Shown: piece after piece, positions 45,963-55,649 of the stretch
Numbering within the stretch: the first letter of the stretch is position 1
Layout of the letters: every line of letters starts with the position of its first letter
Assembly: GCF_910592395.1 (NCBI RefSeq)
Contig: NC_088308.1
Location: 13,223,001 to 13,287,000 of the forward strand
Source: Lineus longissimus
Lineage: Eukaryota > Nemertea > Pilidiophora > Heteronemertea > Lineidae
Reading direction: 5' to 3'
DNA: 64,000 nucleotides
Translations under genes and position numbers: made by a program
The notes under the pieces: model-generated
What the model was told of the DNA's origin: nothing
Databases searched by the model: none
Seen by the model: the letters and a program-made list of their open reading frames with translations, nothing else

Positions 45963-46894
45963 CTCCTTATAAACGTCATCATCGATCGGGTAAACCGACG
46001 ATTTTTTTCAGGTGAATTTCAGCCCTCCCCCTTCCAGGCCGAGTTCTTTGATAGAATTTTTGAAAATACATGTAGGCCTATGTACCCTTTCCCGTGACAA
46101 GTGTTTGAAGATGTCTATCTTTTTTTCCAGGAGGCCGAACGTGCATTTATTAACATCAACCTCTAGCAGTAGGCCTAGGCCGGGGCTTGGACTGCTCCAA
46201 CACTGCCTATCCAGCCTAGCATGGGATAGAGCATTTACCTTCGGCCCTATCTGCTATGAAAAAGCGTGTATTTTGTGCCACCTTGCACGAGCACAGACCC
46301 AAGCATATCAATGTGGCCATTGAGGGTATCATCAGCAACTCAGTTGTGTAACTAAGTCAACGAACTTCTTAGAACAGACGCATGAGATTAATCAGTGAAC
46401 CAATGCATGTACGTACCGTATCGGAACCGGCCAACCCCAATTCACAATGACAAAAGATAACCGAAGAAAGTATAAGGAATGATCGCAATATCTTGACTCG
46501 CACGTGTATCGAAACTGTATACACAGTTCCGCTTTCAAAGTTGGCATATTAGAGTTGGAACAAACCGTTCACCGGGTAGAGACATCTTGCGGCTGAGTAC
46601 TTATCTATCGCCATCAGAGCTGGCATATTGAAGTTGGAATCATGTCCATCAGAGTTGGCACTATTATAGAGTTGGAGCGTAACACCCACCACCTTAGTTT
46701 TAAAAATTTGTGAACTTTGCCAAAAACACTGAAAATCCAAGCAAATTGCTTCAAGCCAAATACCACCTTATTTCATTCAGGGATTCCCTGTTATCTCTAA
46801 TTAGGGTGTTCAAACAATATTTATTGCTCCAACTGCAACCATTAGATTCAAAATTGCAAAAAGCACACTTTTAAGATGGCCGCCTGGAGACCAG

Positions 46895-47056
46895 GGCCCG
46901 GTTGTTCAAAGCTCCGCTATCTGGTTTGGTGGCTGCTAAACCATCGTTATCTTAGCAGGCTGTTAGGCTTAGCGGACGCTATGCCACTGCAAAGTTAAGT
47001 AGCAGTCACTAAAACTTAGGGGTTGCTAAAATAACCAGGCTTTGAAAAACTGGGCC
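46895..47056. mobile_element. Harbinger MITE (162 bp) with the same ends as the element at 12 kb
   Basis: Left end GGCCCGGTTGTTCAAAGC; right end is the inverse of GGCCCAGTTTTTCAAAGC. Flanks are CAG on the left and CTG on the right, one mismatch from a 3-bp duplication. The left 14 bases are identical to the left end of the Harbinger at 12239, so that family could mobilise it. Confidence 0.75.
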
Positions 47057-47059
47057 CTG

Positions 47060-48985
47060 AAAGTAGGTCATATCGCGAAAATGAAAAATATATCTGGACT
47101 TATTACCCAAAGCTACCATCAAAATTACAAGGGGTAGCAAATTTACCCCTTGAAATCCAACCCCCCCCCCCCCCCCCACTTACACACTGCCCCCTCTGCG
47201 ATACCAATCTTATGACCTCAAACTTAATTGAAACACCAAGCAGGATCCATAATTTTTTTCATGAAACACAACAAACCAAATTCCAGCTGTCTTAATGAAT
47301 ATTGTGAAGTGTTACATCCGGCCACCCAGGACTGACCTTGACTGCAAAAATTTTCATCGCACAATTCACGAAATAATTTCCCAGGACAAAATCAACTTGC
47401 AATGTGTTCCCAGGAGGACCACCAATAACACAGAAGACAGTTTTAGTTCCTTACCTAGTCTTTAGGTGGTGCAGGAGTGCCAGGCGGGAGAGGGCGAGGC
47501 GGGGGTTTGGACCGTATGGTGCCTAAAAGGTTAAGCTGGTTAAGTAGGAAAAATTGACCAAATAGAGAAGCATAGTAATTTCATTAAAAGTCTTCAGTAT
47601 CTGAAGGGCTGAGCCAAGTTTGAGTTTATTTAGCTATTACTTATAAATCATAGTTTGCCACCATCATATCATGTTCAGAAGCATCAATCTCCTACCTGAA
47701 ATGTTCAGTTCCTCATTATTTTCTAAGTCTGAAGATGGTGGCCAGAGATTAAAGGTAAAATTTGGTGGCAGTGAAGTCTGCTTGCAGACCTGGAGATGTT
47801 TGTCATCTGTTGTTGCTTTATCTCCAACCAAAAGCTCTCTTTCTCTCTCGCAATTAAATGCCTAGAAGACAAGAATTTAATCAATCAGTCACAGTCGCCA
47901 GAAGGTCACAAAAAGTCAGACGGATTGACAAGCATTATTAGAATGCCCAGGGGACATTGTGCCCACATGGGGCAATACAAGAGTGAAGGAATAAATGGTC
48001 CTTAATATAAATGTCAGTATTTCAAGTTTTTAAGTAAAGATGGAGGACTGTCATCACAAACTTTTACCAATGTAACCATTTAAAGCAGATCAAATTCAAT
48101 GTTCTAACAATACAGGGATAATCCTGTTACACCTACAAGTACAAGAGCGAATCAATAGGTTTTTTTGCAACTGGGTTTCCATTTCAATAGGGGTTTTCAC
48201 CGACTTTTGACGACTTGTTACTCCAAAGCAACTACAATGAGCATGAATATGATCTGTGTCAAATCATCCTCATTCTTGTAAAATTACAAGAACTGCAGCC
48301 TGTTTAACAGGTCGGTCGAACCTCTGAACATGCTATTTTTTATTACGATGTTGAGCTTGGAAAAAGCCTAATATGATATATTGATTCGATCATTTTTCAA
48401 AAATGTTGAGTTCCATCGATGAGTTGAAACAATCATCTACAAGTTGTGTATATATCTGTCAAGTGGGAAATCAGCCCTTTTTCCATCATCATGCTCTTTT
48501 CCGGCAAGCTGGATCAAACGATTTGCAACAACTTTCCTTCCAGCCAAAATTTTGGTATTTTGTTTCAATTCATTCATGAGGTAATTATATTCCAGGCACT
48601 AAAGGACCACTGGCGTTATTAAGGGCAATATTACCCAGCCTTCGGCTGCTCGATCACCTCCTATTCTACATAAGAAGTTTCCTTCAACAAATTGCACAAA
48701 AAAAGGAAAAATTCAAAATCTGACTGAATTATCACGCTTTCCGATGTTGAATTCGATTTGACCCGAGTTAGCTCTCAATGCGTCGATCCTTTCCATGTGG
48801 AACGATGCACTGGTAAGGCGCTTTCTGGAGCCATTGGCGTTTTTGTCACTTCAAATACAAACACAATGTATGATTTGATCATTAATATGCCTAAAACATG
48901 ACAGAGAAAAAGACAAATTATACTTGTTTAAATAAGAAATCAGTATCGACTTTCCAGGATTGAGAAATACATTTTGCCATTTGAA
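47060..48985. other. No gene; dispersed-repeat fragments and poly-C at 47161-47178
   Basis: Contains diverged copies of repeats seen at 3539/20142 (CCCAGGGGACATTGTGCCCA at about 47944) and at 37515 (about 48030). No exon recognised. Confidence 0.45.
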
Positions 48986-49430
48986 TTTACCTATATTTAC
49001 AACAGAAGATTAATTTTTCCTCCTCAGTTAAAGTAGGAAATTCAGGGTGTGAAATACGAATGGAATTAAAAAAATGAAACCTCAGGGCGTTGAATCGTGG
49101 GCAGGAACATAAAAAGTGCTGTTCGTCTTCGGACGTGTTTCAATTACATAGTTTATGAATACAGAGTGCAGGTGGCGTGCCAGTGAAACGTCCTGTTTCT
49201 ATTTCCAGGGGCAGTACTCCACACCTAAATTGTGCAAATAAAGACCGCTGGTAACGTGTAAGAAATAAAGATACATAAAATTCCGTTTCGAACGAATGCT
49301 GAAATTTTAAATATGTCCTCAACTTTGGCTTTGTTGCCAGTAAGTGCACCCTGAATACATCTCTCAAAATACCATCTCTACTTAGTCCACATAGGCGGGT
49401 CCAAACTCTAACCTTGTTATTCCATCTCTA
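48986..49430 (-). pseudogene. LINE C-terminal fragment (zinc-knuckle-like tail)
   Basis: The minus frame 49367-49140 reads YQRSLFAQFRCGVLPLEIET and GRFTGTPPALCIHKLCN. After a one-base frame change comes NTSEDEQHFLCSCPRFN, and the coding sense continues to a stop near 48990 (LTEEEKLIFCCKYR). The C-x2-C...H...C pattern after an 'L...R.G.LPLeIE.GR' stretch is the conserved C-terminal tail of several LINE ORF2 proteins. No polymerase part remains here. Confidence 0.55.
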
Positions 49431-49559
49431 TAGCGACCCGGGGCCATCCAAAATCTCCTTGGCACCGAACTATTGGTGCACGGGATGGCAGGTCAAAAAA
49501 ATACCATATGCACCCTATCGAGTTTATCAAACACGCCAAAGCCCCATTACTGACCCGTA

Positions 49560-50530
49560 ATCTAGTATCGGTGCCACACCAGACTCAAATTTTGTATAAT
49601 TTGGTATACCTACTGAAACCTATGACTCTGATCTCACGAAATTTGTGAATGACACCACAGAGGGCTCTACCGCCACTCTGGCCTAACAACTCTGTTTTTC
49701 GGTTCATGTCCAAACACTCAGCAAAAATTACCCCTGGGTATTTAAATTTATTGACTAAGGACCTTGTTAATAAGCTCAAGAAAACCCAGTTAGAAGACGG
49801 GGAGGTATTGACCTCCTTTGACGTTACTGCCCTCTTCACTAGTGTCAAAGAGACGAAGTTGGCGCATGGCTACTGTCAGGGCCCGAGACACTTGGAGTGA
49901 TAGGACCTTACTGCCTCTCTTTAGGTTTGGGGAACTGTTAAAAATGGTGGTCGACACCACCTACTTTCAATTTAATGAGGTCATCTATGGTATCGCTATG
50001 GGCTCCCCCTTTCACCGGTACTCGCTAACCTATTTATGGAGGAGTTCGAAAGGAAAGCCTTAGCTACTGCCCCTCATCCCCCTAAATTCTGGTGTAGATA
50101 CGTAGATGATACTGGCGTGGTCAACAAGCATGTTCATCAACCAACAGCATGACGGCATTGCCTTCAGTATCGAAAAGGAGCAGAAATGTTTGTACCCTAA
50201 TATATCCTAATGCTATGAAATCGGCCAACACAAAGTCCAAATAGGACATATGGCGTGTAGGGGCTCCTCATCGACAATATCGAAATAATCAATCATGAGC
50301 CGCGCAACGCGCACAGAAAGGTTAAGGAGGATATCCACATGAGAACAAAGGGAGCCAAACTTAATCATACCGATGGATACCAATTTACGGACATATATCT
50401 GCCGCAACTATGGACGGAGTTAGGATGCGGGGATCATGCTACCGCATTCAAGGCCTTGACTCTGCCTCATTTTGAGGTTGGGTCTCACATCCGTGAACAT
50501 GTCAGACAGTCGCTGACGAAAATTTGGAAA
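49560..50530 (+). pseudogene. Penelope-like reverse transcriptase remnant
   Basis: Several frames carry motifs in the right order: KKTQLEDGEVLTSFDVTALF (palm motif A), [18 protein letters not shown] (motif B region), [12 protein letters not shown] (catalytic YVDD, about 50098-50112) and NHTDGYQFTDIYLPQLW toward the C-terminus. This combination (TSFDVtaLFTSV, GtaMGSP) fits Penelope-like elements rather than LINEs. It has many frame changes and no GIY-YIG endonuclease was seen. A hammerhead-like repeat lies 1 kb downstream in the same orientation. Confidence 0.7.
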
Positions 50531-50639
50531 ATCACATTTTATTCCTCATTTTTCGAACGCTATTGATAAACGAATCTACATACTATACTAAATTGAGAGG
50601 GATTTCATCAATTTAAAACAGAAATTCCGTTTGTCACTG

Positions 50640-51069
50640 CCACTTCTTTCTAAAGTGCATCACTTGTGATTTGTCAGCATTGACCTTTAACCTCCACTTT
50701 TTACACCAAGTACTAATGTGTGAAAGCATACTTTGTAGGTTTTCTTCATTCTCACTTAAAAGGATAACGTCATCTGGGTAGGCCTACAAAAGAAAACAGA
50801 TATGTCTACCATTGATAAAAAGACCTTCACCAAAGTGAGTTCAACTCACTGGCATACCTCTTCAATCTCTCTGTCTACTCAATCTCTCTGTTTAGCAAAT
50901 CGTTCAAGAAAATGTTAAACAGTCTAGGAGAAAGCACATCACCTGGCCTAACACCTGTTGCAGTATTGAACCAATTAAAGCTGTAAAAGACAAGTGGTGT
51001 ATCCTTGCTCGGAGCACCTTGCTTGAAAATATTATTGAAAACAGTCTCTAATAAAACGAAATATTGCAC
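50640..51069 (-). pseudogene. LINE reverse transcriptase fragment (different family)
   Basis: Minus strand: TGVRPGDVLSPRLFNIFLND (motif B region), then after a short gap PDDVILLSENEENLQSML (catalytic motif; the first residue of the expected YADD is altered to YPDD), then WCKKWRLKVNADKSQVMHF. It is clearly a LINE reverse transcriptase piece, unlike the LINEs at 22-30 kb. Only the palm region remains. Confidence 0.7.
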
Positions 51070-51400
51070 TTTTTACCTTTTCAGTTTTGGCTCCCTGGTG
51101 GCCAAGTCAGGAATCACATTGGACCGAATTTTTTTGTCAGAGGTTATCTGAGTCAGAGGGTCATGTGTGCCAAGTTTCAAGTTGATAGCTTTAGCGGCTA
51201 AGAATTATGCCATTGTGTTACACTCATATAGTCAATTTTAGCAATTTGTCATCTTTGACCTTGAAAAGTAGGTCAGATCAAAAACTCATATGACATGTGA
51301 TGTATGTTTGCTTGGATTACCCACCATAAATATATTATCGAAAACAAGTCACTAATAAGCAAGATATTGCACACTGACATTTTCAGTTCGAGAATCAGAT
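51055..51400 (+). repeat. R1 dispersed repeat (uninterrupted copy)
   Basis: Contains TTTTCAGTTTTGGC, GTCAGAGGTTATCTGA, CCTTGAAAAGTAGGTCAGAT and GAAAACAAGTCACTAATAAG in the same order as 20327-20578. It provides the empty site for the integrase/HECT transposon. Confidence 0.75.
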
Positions 51401-51590
51401 TAAACGGAATTTCAGCGTCCAAATTTGAATGACATCATGACTCAGGGGTGGTTTATCAATGACGTTGTGACGTTATAGACTTTGTTGCGACTCTGTTGTT
51501 GACGTCACAACGTCATTGAGAAACCACCCCTGAGTCATGATGTCATTCAAACTGTGAACTTCAAACAGGACAGATGCAAGTCAACCCCAG

Positions 51591-51633
51591 CCACCCTGAT
51601 GAAGCCTAGAGGGGCAGAAACGCGCGTCGGTGG
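51591..51633 (+). ncRNA. Hammerhead-ribozyme-like core, copy 1
   Basis: Order of conserved parts: CCACC (helix I), CTGATGA (51596-51602), helix II GCC/GGC with a short loop, GAAA (51617-51620), a minimal helix III from CGCGCG, GTC cleavage triplet (cut after 51628) and GGTGG closing helix I. An A:A pair sits where helix II would normally begin, which weakens the call. Self-cleavage would release unit-length RNA. Confidence 0.55.
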
Positions 51634-51939
51634 AGCAACACAACAGTCCAACAATAGGGACCGATGGACATTAATGTAAACTACAGTGACGGTATCCAGT
51701 TTTACTTCTACTATTCTGATTTTATTGTCTGGTCCGTGTGTATCATCGGTTGATCCTGTACTTCTCAACATAATTATTGTGCCATTTGGACAGCCCACCT
51801 GCTTGACTACAACAGAATGTTTCAACAACAGAGTCGCAACAAAGTCTATAACGTCACAACGTCATTGAGAAACCACCCCTGAGTCATGATGTCATTCAAA
51901 CTGTGAACTTCAAACAGGACAGATGCAAGTCAACCCCAG

Positions 51940-51982
51940 CCACCCTGATGAAGCCTAGAGGGGCAGAAATGCGCGTCGGTGG
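51940..51982 (+). ncRNA. Hammerhead-ribozyme-like core, copy 2
   Basis: Identical layout 349 bp downstream: CTGATGA at 51945-51951, GAAA at 51966-51969. One change turns the first helix III base from C to T, which can still pair with G. All core bases are kept, as expected if the motif is under selection or young. Confidence 0.55.
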
Positions 51983-52065
51983 AGCAACACAGCAGCCCAA
52001 CAATAGGGACCGATGGACATTGTTGTAAACTACAGTGACGGTATCCAGTTTTACTTCTACTATTC

Positions 52066-52522
52066 AGAATTAAAATAGATGTCAGATGTCTGCCATCTTA
52101 GATTTCAAAATGGCGGATTGCAAATGCACCATCTTAAATTTGCCCTTAGGCTATACATTTTAGTGAGAAAAGATATTTTTTCATAGTTTTCACATCAAAT
52201 TAAAGATTTTAAGCTGCCATACTATTTAAAGGTTGGCGACGATGAAAATGTGCCTCCGGTTGACCGCCATCCTGTATTTCAATACGGCCCCCTCCGCAAA
52301 GCTGACATAAAACAGTTTTATTTAGCTTAACTTGGATTCTCATACAACTACAAACGTTATTGAAATGGCATTGAATATGTTATCAGGTCCAACCAATCAA
52401 ACGGTGCCAATGGTGATGACGTCACATTTCCCAAGCCTGATTATTAGCACATAGATATAGAGCTAATTAACCCCCCCCCCCCCCACCCCAAGAATAAACA
52501 AGAAACCAAAGATTCTAAATAC
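52066..52522. other. No gene; poly-C run near 52471-52485
   Basis: Noncoding. Confidence 0.5.
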
Positions 52523-52650
52523 TGTAGAATCGGTCAGGAACCGTTGCAACTTTCCAGGTGGCAGCACTCTCAATGTAATCCATTTTAATATTGAAATGTA
52601 GGTGCCGTCACCTGGAAAGTTACAACGGCTCCTGACCCGATTCTGCAGCA
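52523..52650. repeat. Inverted repeat, about 40-bp arms
   Basis: CTGTAGAATCGGTCAGGAAC then GTTGCAACTTTCCAGGTG (52520-52560) is the inverse of CACCTGGAAAGTTACAACGG and onward (52615-52655) with about four mismatches; the loop is about 50 bp. The right arm abuts the transposase fragment, so it may mark the broken or rearranged left end of that Harbinger. Confidence 0.75.
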
Positions 52651-52925
52651 TGGCAATGCCTGTGTACATGTATTTGGAGAAAGGAAATCAAGACATTTTC
52701 GTCGTTTCAGAGGGTGTCATTAGGCTGATCCCAAGGAAGTGTTGCCAGGTTGTGGTGGCAACCGCAGTGTTGCACAATGTATGTGAAGAACGTGGTGTAC
52801 CTCTTTCACCCGGTGTGCCTAATAATGACGACGATCCAGAGGATGATGACAACCCACCTCTACTGCAAGATGACGAGGACGGTCGTAGGACAAGAGTGAG
52901 GATTATAAGGGAACATTTTAACTAA
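52640..52925 (+). pseudogene. HARBI1-like transposase C-terminal fragment (second Harbinger family)
   Basis: The plus frame gives IRLIPRKCCQVVVATAVLHN then VCEERGVPL, the C-terminal signature of HARBI1-type nucleases (compare ACTVLHNIA at 17.1 kb). A very acidic stretch and a terminal RVRIIREHFN with a stop follow. All three catalytic residues lie upstream in the intact family and are absent, so this is the last exon or a deletion remnant. Confidence 0.7.
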
Positions 52926-53242
52926 CTGAAGAAGAAAATGTAAAGAAGTGTTACCGAACTTATCAGAATTTAATTTCAAACTAAAGACAAAGTGAAACAC
53001 ACATTCAGATGCTAATTTGGCTTGTGGAAAACATTTAGGTCAACTATGAACTTTATTGGCTTACTGCCAGTCGTATATATTTACCGCACTTCCGTGTTGA
53101 AATAGACCAGTACATTTTTCAGATGTGAAGGGCAAAATTTAATGAAATATACTGAGACCCACAACTTACTTCTTGGTCTGCATCCTTTTTTTAAATTGCT
53201 CAAAAATATTAACAGATACATGTACATCATCCTTTGATTTGT

Positions 53243-54818
53243 CTATTCTACAGCCATCTCTGTCAACTTAGTTCTTTTTTCTTCAAGCTTTAGCCGCTGC
53301 TTGTCGATTTCCAGGCGTTGTTTCTCAATGGTTACCAGTTCGGCAGTTGGCGTTGGGGGAGGTGCGGTCTCAGAGGATTTCGCTTCCGGTGTCCCGATGG
53401 CAACCCCGACAGCAGCAGACGCATTTGGTCTTTTGACACAGGGCTGGTGCTTCACTTGCGTTTGCGTTCTGTCGGAAAAAACAGCCATTTTAAAAGGAAA
53501 CCCCACTGGAGGGGTTTTCAAGTAACAGTAGTTTTCATCATTGCTATAATTATATGGCTATGTCTCCAGCAGAAGTGACACAACGTGTCATCCGCCTTCA
53601 TTGACCTACTACATGTACCGGTACTACAAAACACTCTAGTTTCGGCTTGACGGGATATTTCAGTGGCCTCTAACGACCAAGCTGCATTTACTACAGTAGG
53701 AGAAGAGAACTTTTAAAACAATGTGCCCGTTATGCCTATTTATACATGTTTCTACCCTCTGTAGGTCTATATTCTTACCTCTCAAACGGTGGTGGTGTTG
53801 GGCTTCTAATTCGAGACCCTTCATAACGCGGATTATTCTTCGACCTCTTCGATGTGATGCCAAAGTGGGGCTGCCTTGCGAGATATCAAAGTCATCCAAA
53901 TCACTACCTGATGCGTCACTACCTGATGCGCCGTGACTTGGTGACATCATAGTTGGCGACTTCACAGTCTGAAAACAGAGGGTATCTTCAATAGATGCAA
54001 GCGGATGGTCCAAATAACGTTGGGAACCACATTATTTGCAATGCCATGGACGAGTCACGCAATGCCACATTTTTTTCAACCTATGAAAATAGCGGGACGA
54101 TTAGGTACATGCGCCAGCCGCGACTAGTTTCGGCTTTTGAGAAAGCCAATGCGATGGTAATTCAGTGAGCAACACAAAGTGCTGAGGCAATTTTTGACAA
54201 TAAGCATTAGTAGTTTGATTCAACCAATCAATGTTGAAGCCTCGAATGTGAATGAACCAATTGCAGAAAGCGTCTTTGGCGACAATTTTTTTGGCCCTCT
54301 TTTTGAGCCGACTTTACAGTACATACCTTTGTCCTGCTTTTGGGTGTGGTTTGTCTGGCTGCCGAGTCGAACCCTCACTCAATGCCTTGGACAAGGTCAT
54401 TGCCCATTAGTCCAACAATCCTCTCGTCCATGTCGTCGAAGCTACATGACATTCCTCCACCACTGGCACAATTGTCACCCGAGGACGGGTCGTCTAGGGG
54501 AAGATTCCCTGTTACAGCCACCGAACGCGTCTTCTTTGATGCCTTCTTCTTCGCATTCAGTTTGAGATCGTCCCATTTTTTCTTCAACTCTTCCTTAGTT
54601 CGAAGGCATGGCGAAATACTGTTAATTTTAAGAGTAATTTCTTTCCAGGCCTTGTTTTTTCGTTCAAGAGTCACATTATCCCCAAACTTGCTGCTTATCA
54701 GTTTCCACCTCGCGGACACCAGATCGACGAGTTTTTGTATTTCTCGCGGCGTGAAGTTTGCCTTTCTTTGCCTTTTCTCACTGTCATGTCTGTCCGTCAT
54801 CACTGCTGGCCTAGTCAC
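53243..54818 (-). CDS. Myb/SANT-like DNA-binding protein of a Harbinger transposon, three exons
   Basis: Exon 1 (54818 to about 54377) encodes a basic start, NFTPREIQKLVDLVSARWKL, then VTLERKNKAWKEITLKINS and LRTKEELKKKWDDLKLNAKK, a Myb/SANT-like domain with its Trp residues. It ends at a GTGAGG donor. Exon 2 (about 53970-53779) is preceded by TTTTCAG and followed by GTAAGA. Exon 3 (about 53471-53243) is preceded by CGACAG and encodes a Pro/Thr linker and a coiled coil (EKQRLEIDKQRLKLEEKRTK) to the stop. No internal stop was noticed in these exons. This is the DNA-binding partner protein of the transposase remnant at 52.6-52.9 kb, with which it converges. Confidence 0.7.
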
Positions 54819-55032
54819 CGATACAAAGTGTGTGTGAAATTTTACAAGAAACAGTCTTATAAAGGTGTACTGTGATCCTTTTCACGTAATAACGCTATTT
54901 GCATAATAAGGCCAGTCTTGCGCTGGCCGTGAACCCACATGCAATGGTTATGGCCGTAGTTACGCATTCACTTAACGTTACGTGTTCACTTATCCTACGC
55001 AATTGCTTAGAATAGGCTAAGAAGGTTTTGTG

Positions 55033-55131
55033 AATAAATCTTAGTGTTTGCGTACATTTTCCGTAAGTGTCCTCTAAGATAACTCTTAGATCGGAAATCT
55101 TAGAGGGCTTTGTGAATCAGGTCCCAGATGT
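55033..55131. mobile_element. Right terminus of the second Harbinger family
   Basis: Subterminal hairpin-like CTCTAAGATAACTCTTAGA is followed by the end GGGCTTTGTGAATCAGGTCCC. Read inward, the terminus is GGGACCTGATTCACAAAGCC, of the same general form (GGG.CC.G.TT...CAAAG) as the Harbinger at 12 kb. The matching left end was not found, consistent with a deleted left side near 52.5 kb. Confidence 0.55.
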
Positions 55132-55592
55132 TTAAAATAGGCTCGAATGGGAACTTCATAAGAGCCCTTAGCACCACCGAGAGATCCCACTTGCGGCAAC
55201 GCTGGATGGAGCGAGGACACTCCAGAGACATATTGCGAAGCAAAAATGAACAGTCCCATCCTAAGACGGTTGCAAGTAATTGGTCAGCTTTAAAGTGACT
55301 GATATGGCAGAGCGATAGCCCTTCACTCCTTGAACCGAAATAATATCATAGCATATATATGTCATTTAAATATGCCAACTTAAGGTGTCATGGTTCCCAT
55401 TACATTACGCAGACAGACAATCCTTACCGTATATTATGGAGGCTTTGCAAATAGAGAATGTAATCCTACGGGGGTCGTTACGGTACAGTAGATGCCTATG
55501 GTCGATCTGTGAATAGAACGTAAGCAAGTAACGGGCAACTTTACGCAAATGCGTATCTTTATGGTTTCTTCATGAATACCACGTATCTAGTT

Positions 55593-55646
55593 ACCGAAAA
55601 CTTACAGTACCGTAAGTGCCTACACGGGCTTTGTGAATGAGGTCCC
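55593..55646. mobile_element. Second, related Harbinger-type terminus
   Basis: GGGCTTTGTGAATGAGGTCCC ends at 55646 in the same orientation as the end at 55131 and with one difference. Subterminal CTTACAGTACCGTAAGTG is a hairpin. It may close a MITE of about 500 bp whose left end is degraded. Confidence 0.5.
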
Positions 55647-55649
55647 AGA

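Larger units (their letters stand above)
40638..46684 (-). mobile_element. Ginger-type DNA transposon, about 6.0 kb
   Basis: Inverted ends start TGTTACGCTCCAACTC and extend about 150 bp with subterminal CCAACTCTAATATGCC motifs. A 5-bp CCCAC flanks both ends (40633-40637, 46685-46689). TGT...ACA termini and an integrase related to LTR-retrotransposon integrases define the Ginger group; the usual duplication reported there is 4 bp. Inside are a multi-exon minus-strand transposase followed by an OTU-like domain, and a 605-bp tandem duplication. The coding part is disrupted in several places, so this copy is inactive as read. Confidence 0.85.
51428..52065 (+). repeat. Retrozyme/Penelope-LTR-like repeat, period 349 bp, with inverted end
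   Basis: A 215-bp segment (51502-51716) is repeated directly at 51851-52065 with few changes. A 75-bp segment (51428-51502) is the inverse of 51824-51898. Each direct copy carries a hammerhead-like core. Tandem or LTR-like copies bearing hammerheads are known from Penelope-like elements and from small non-autonomous retrozymes of animals, and the partial inverted end is also a habit of Penelope elements. Confidence 0.65.
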
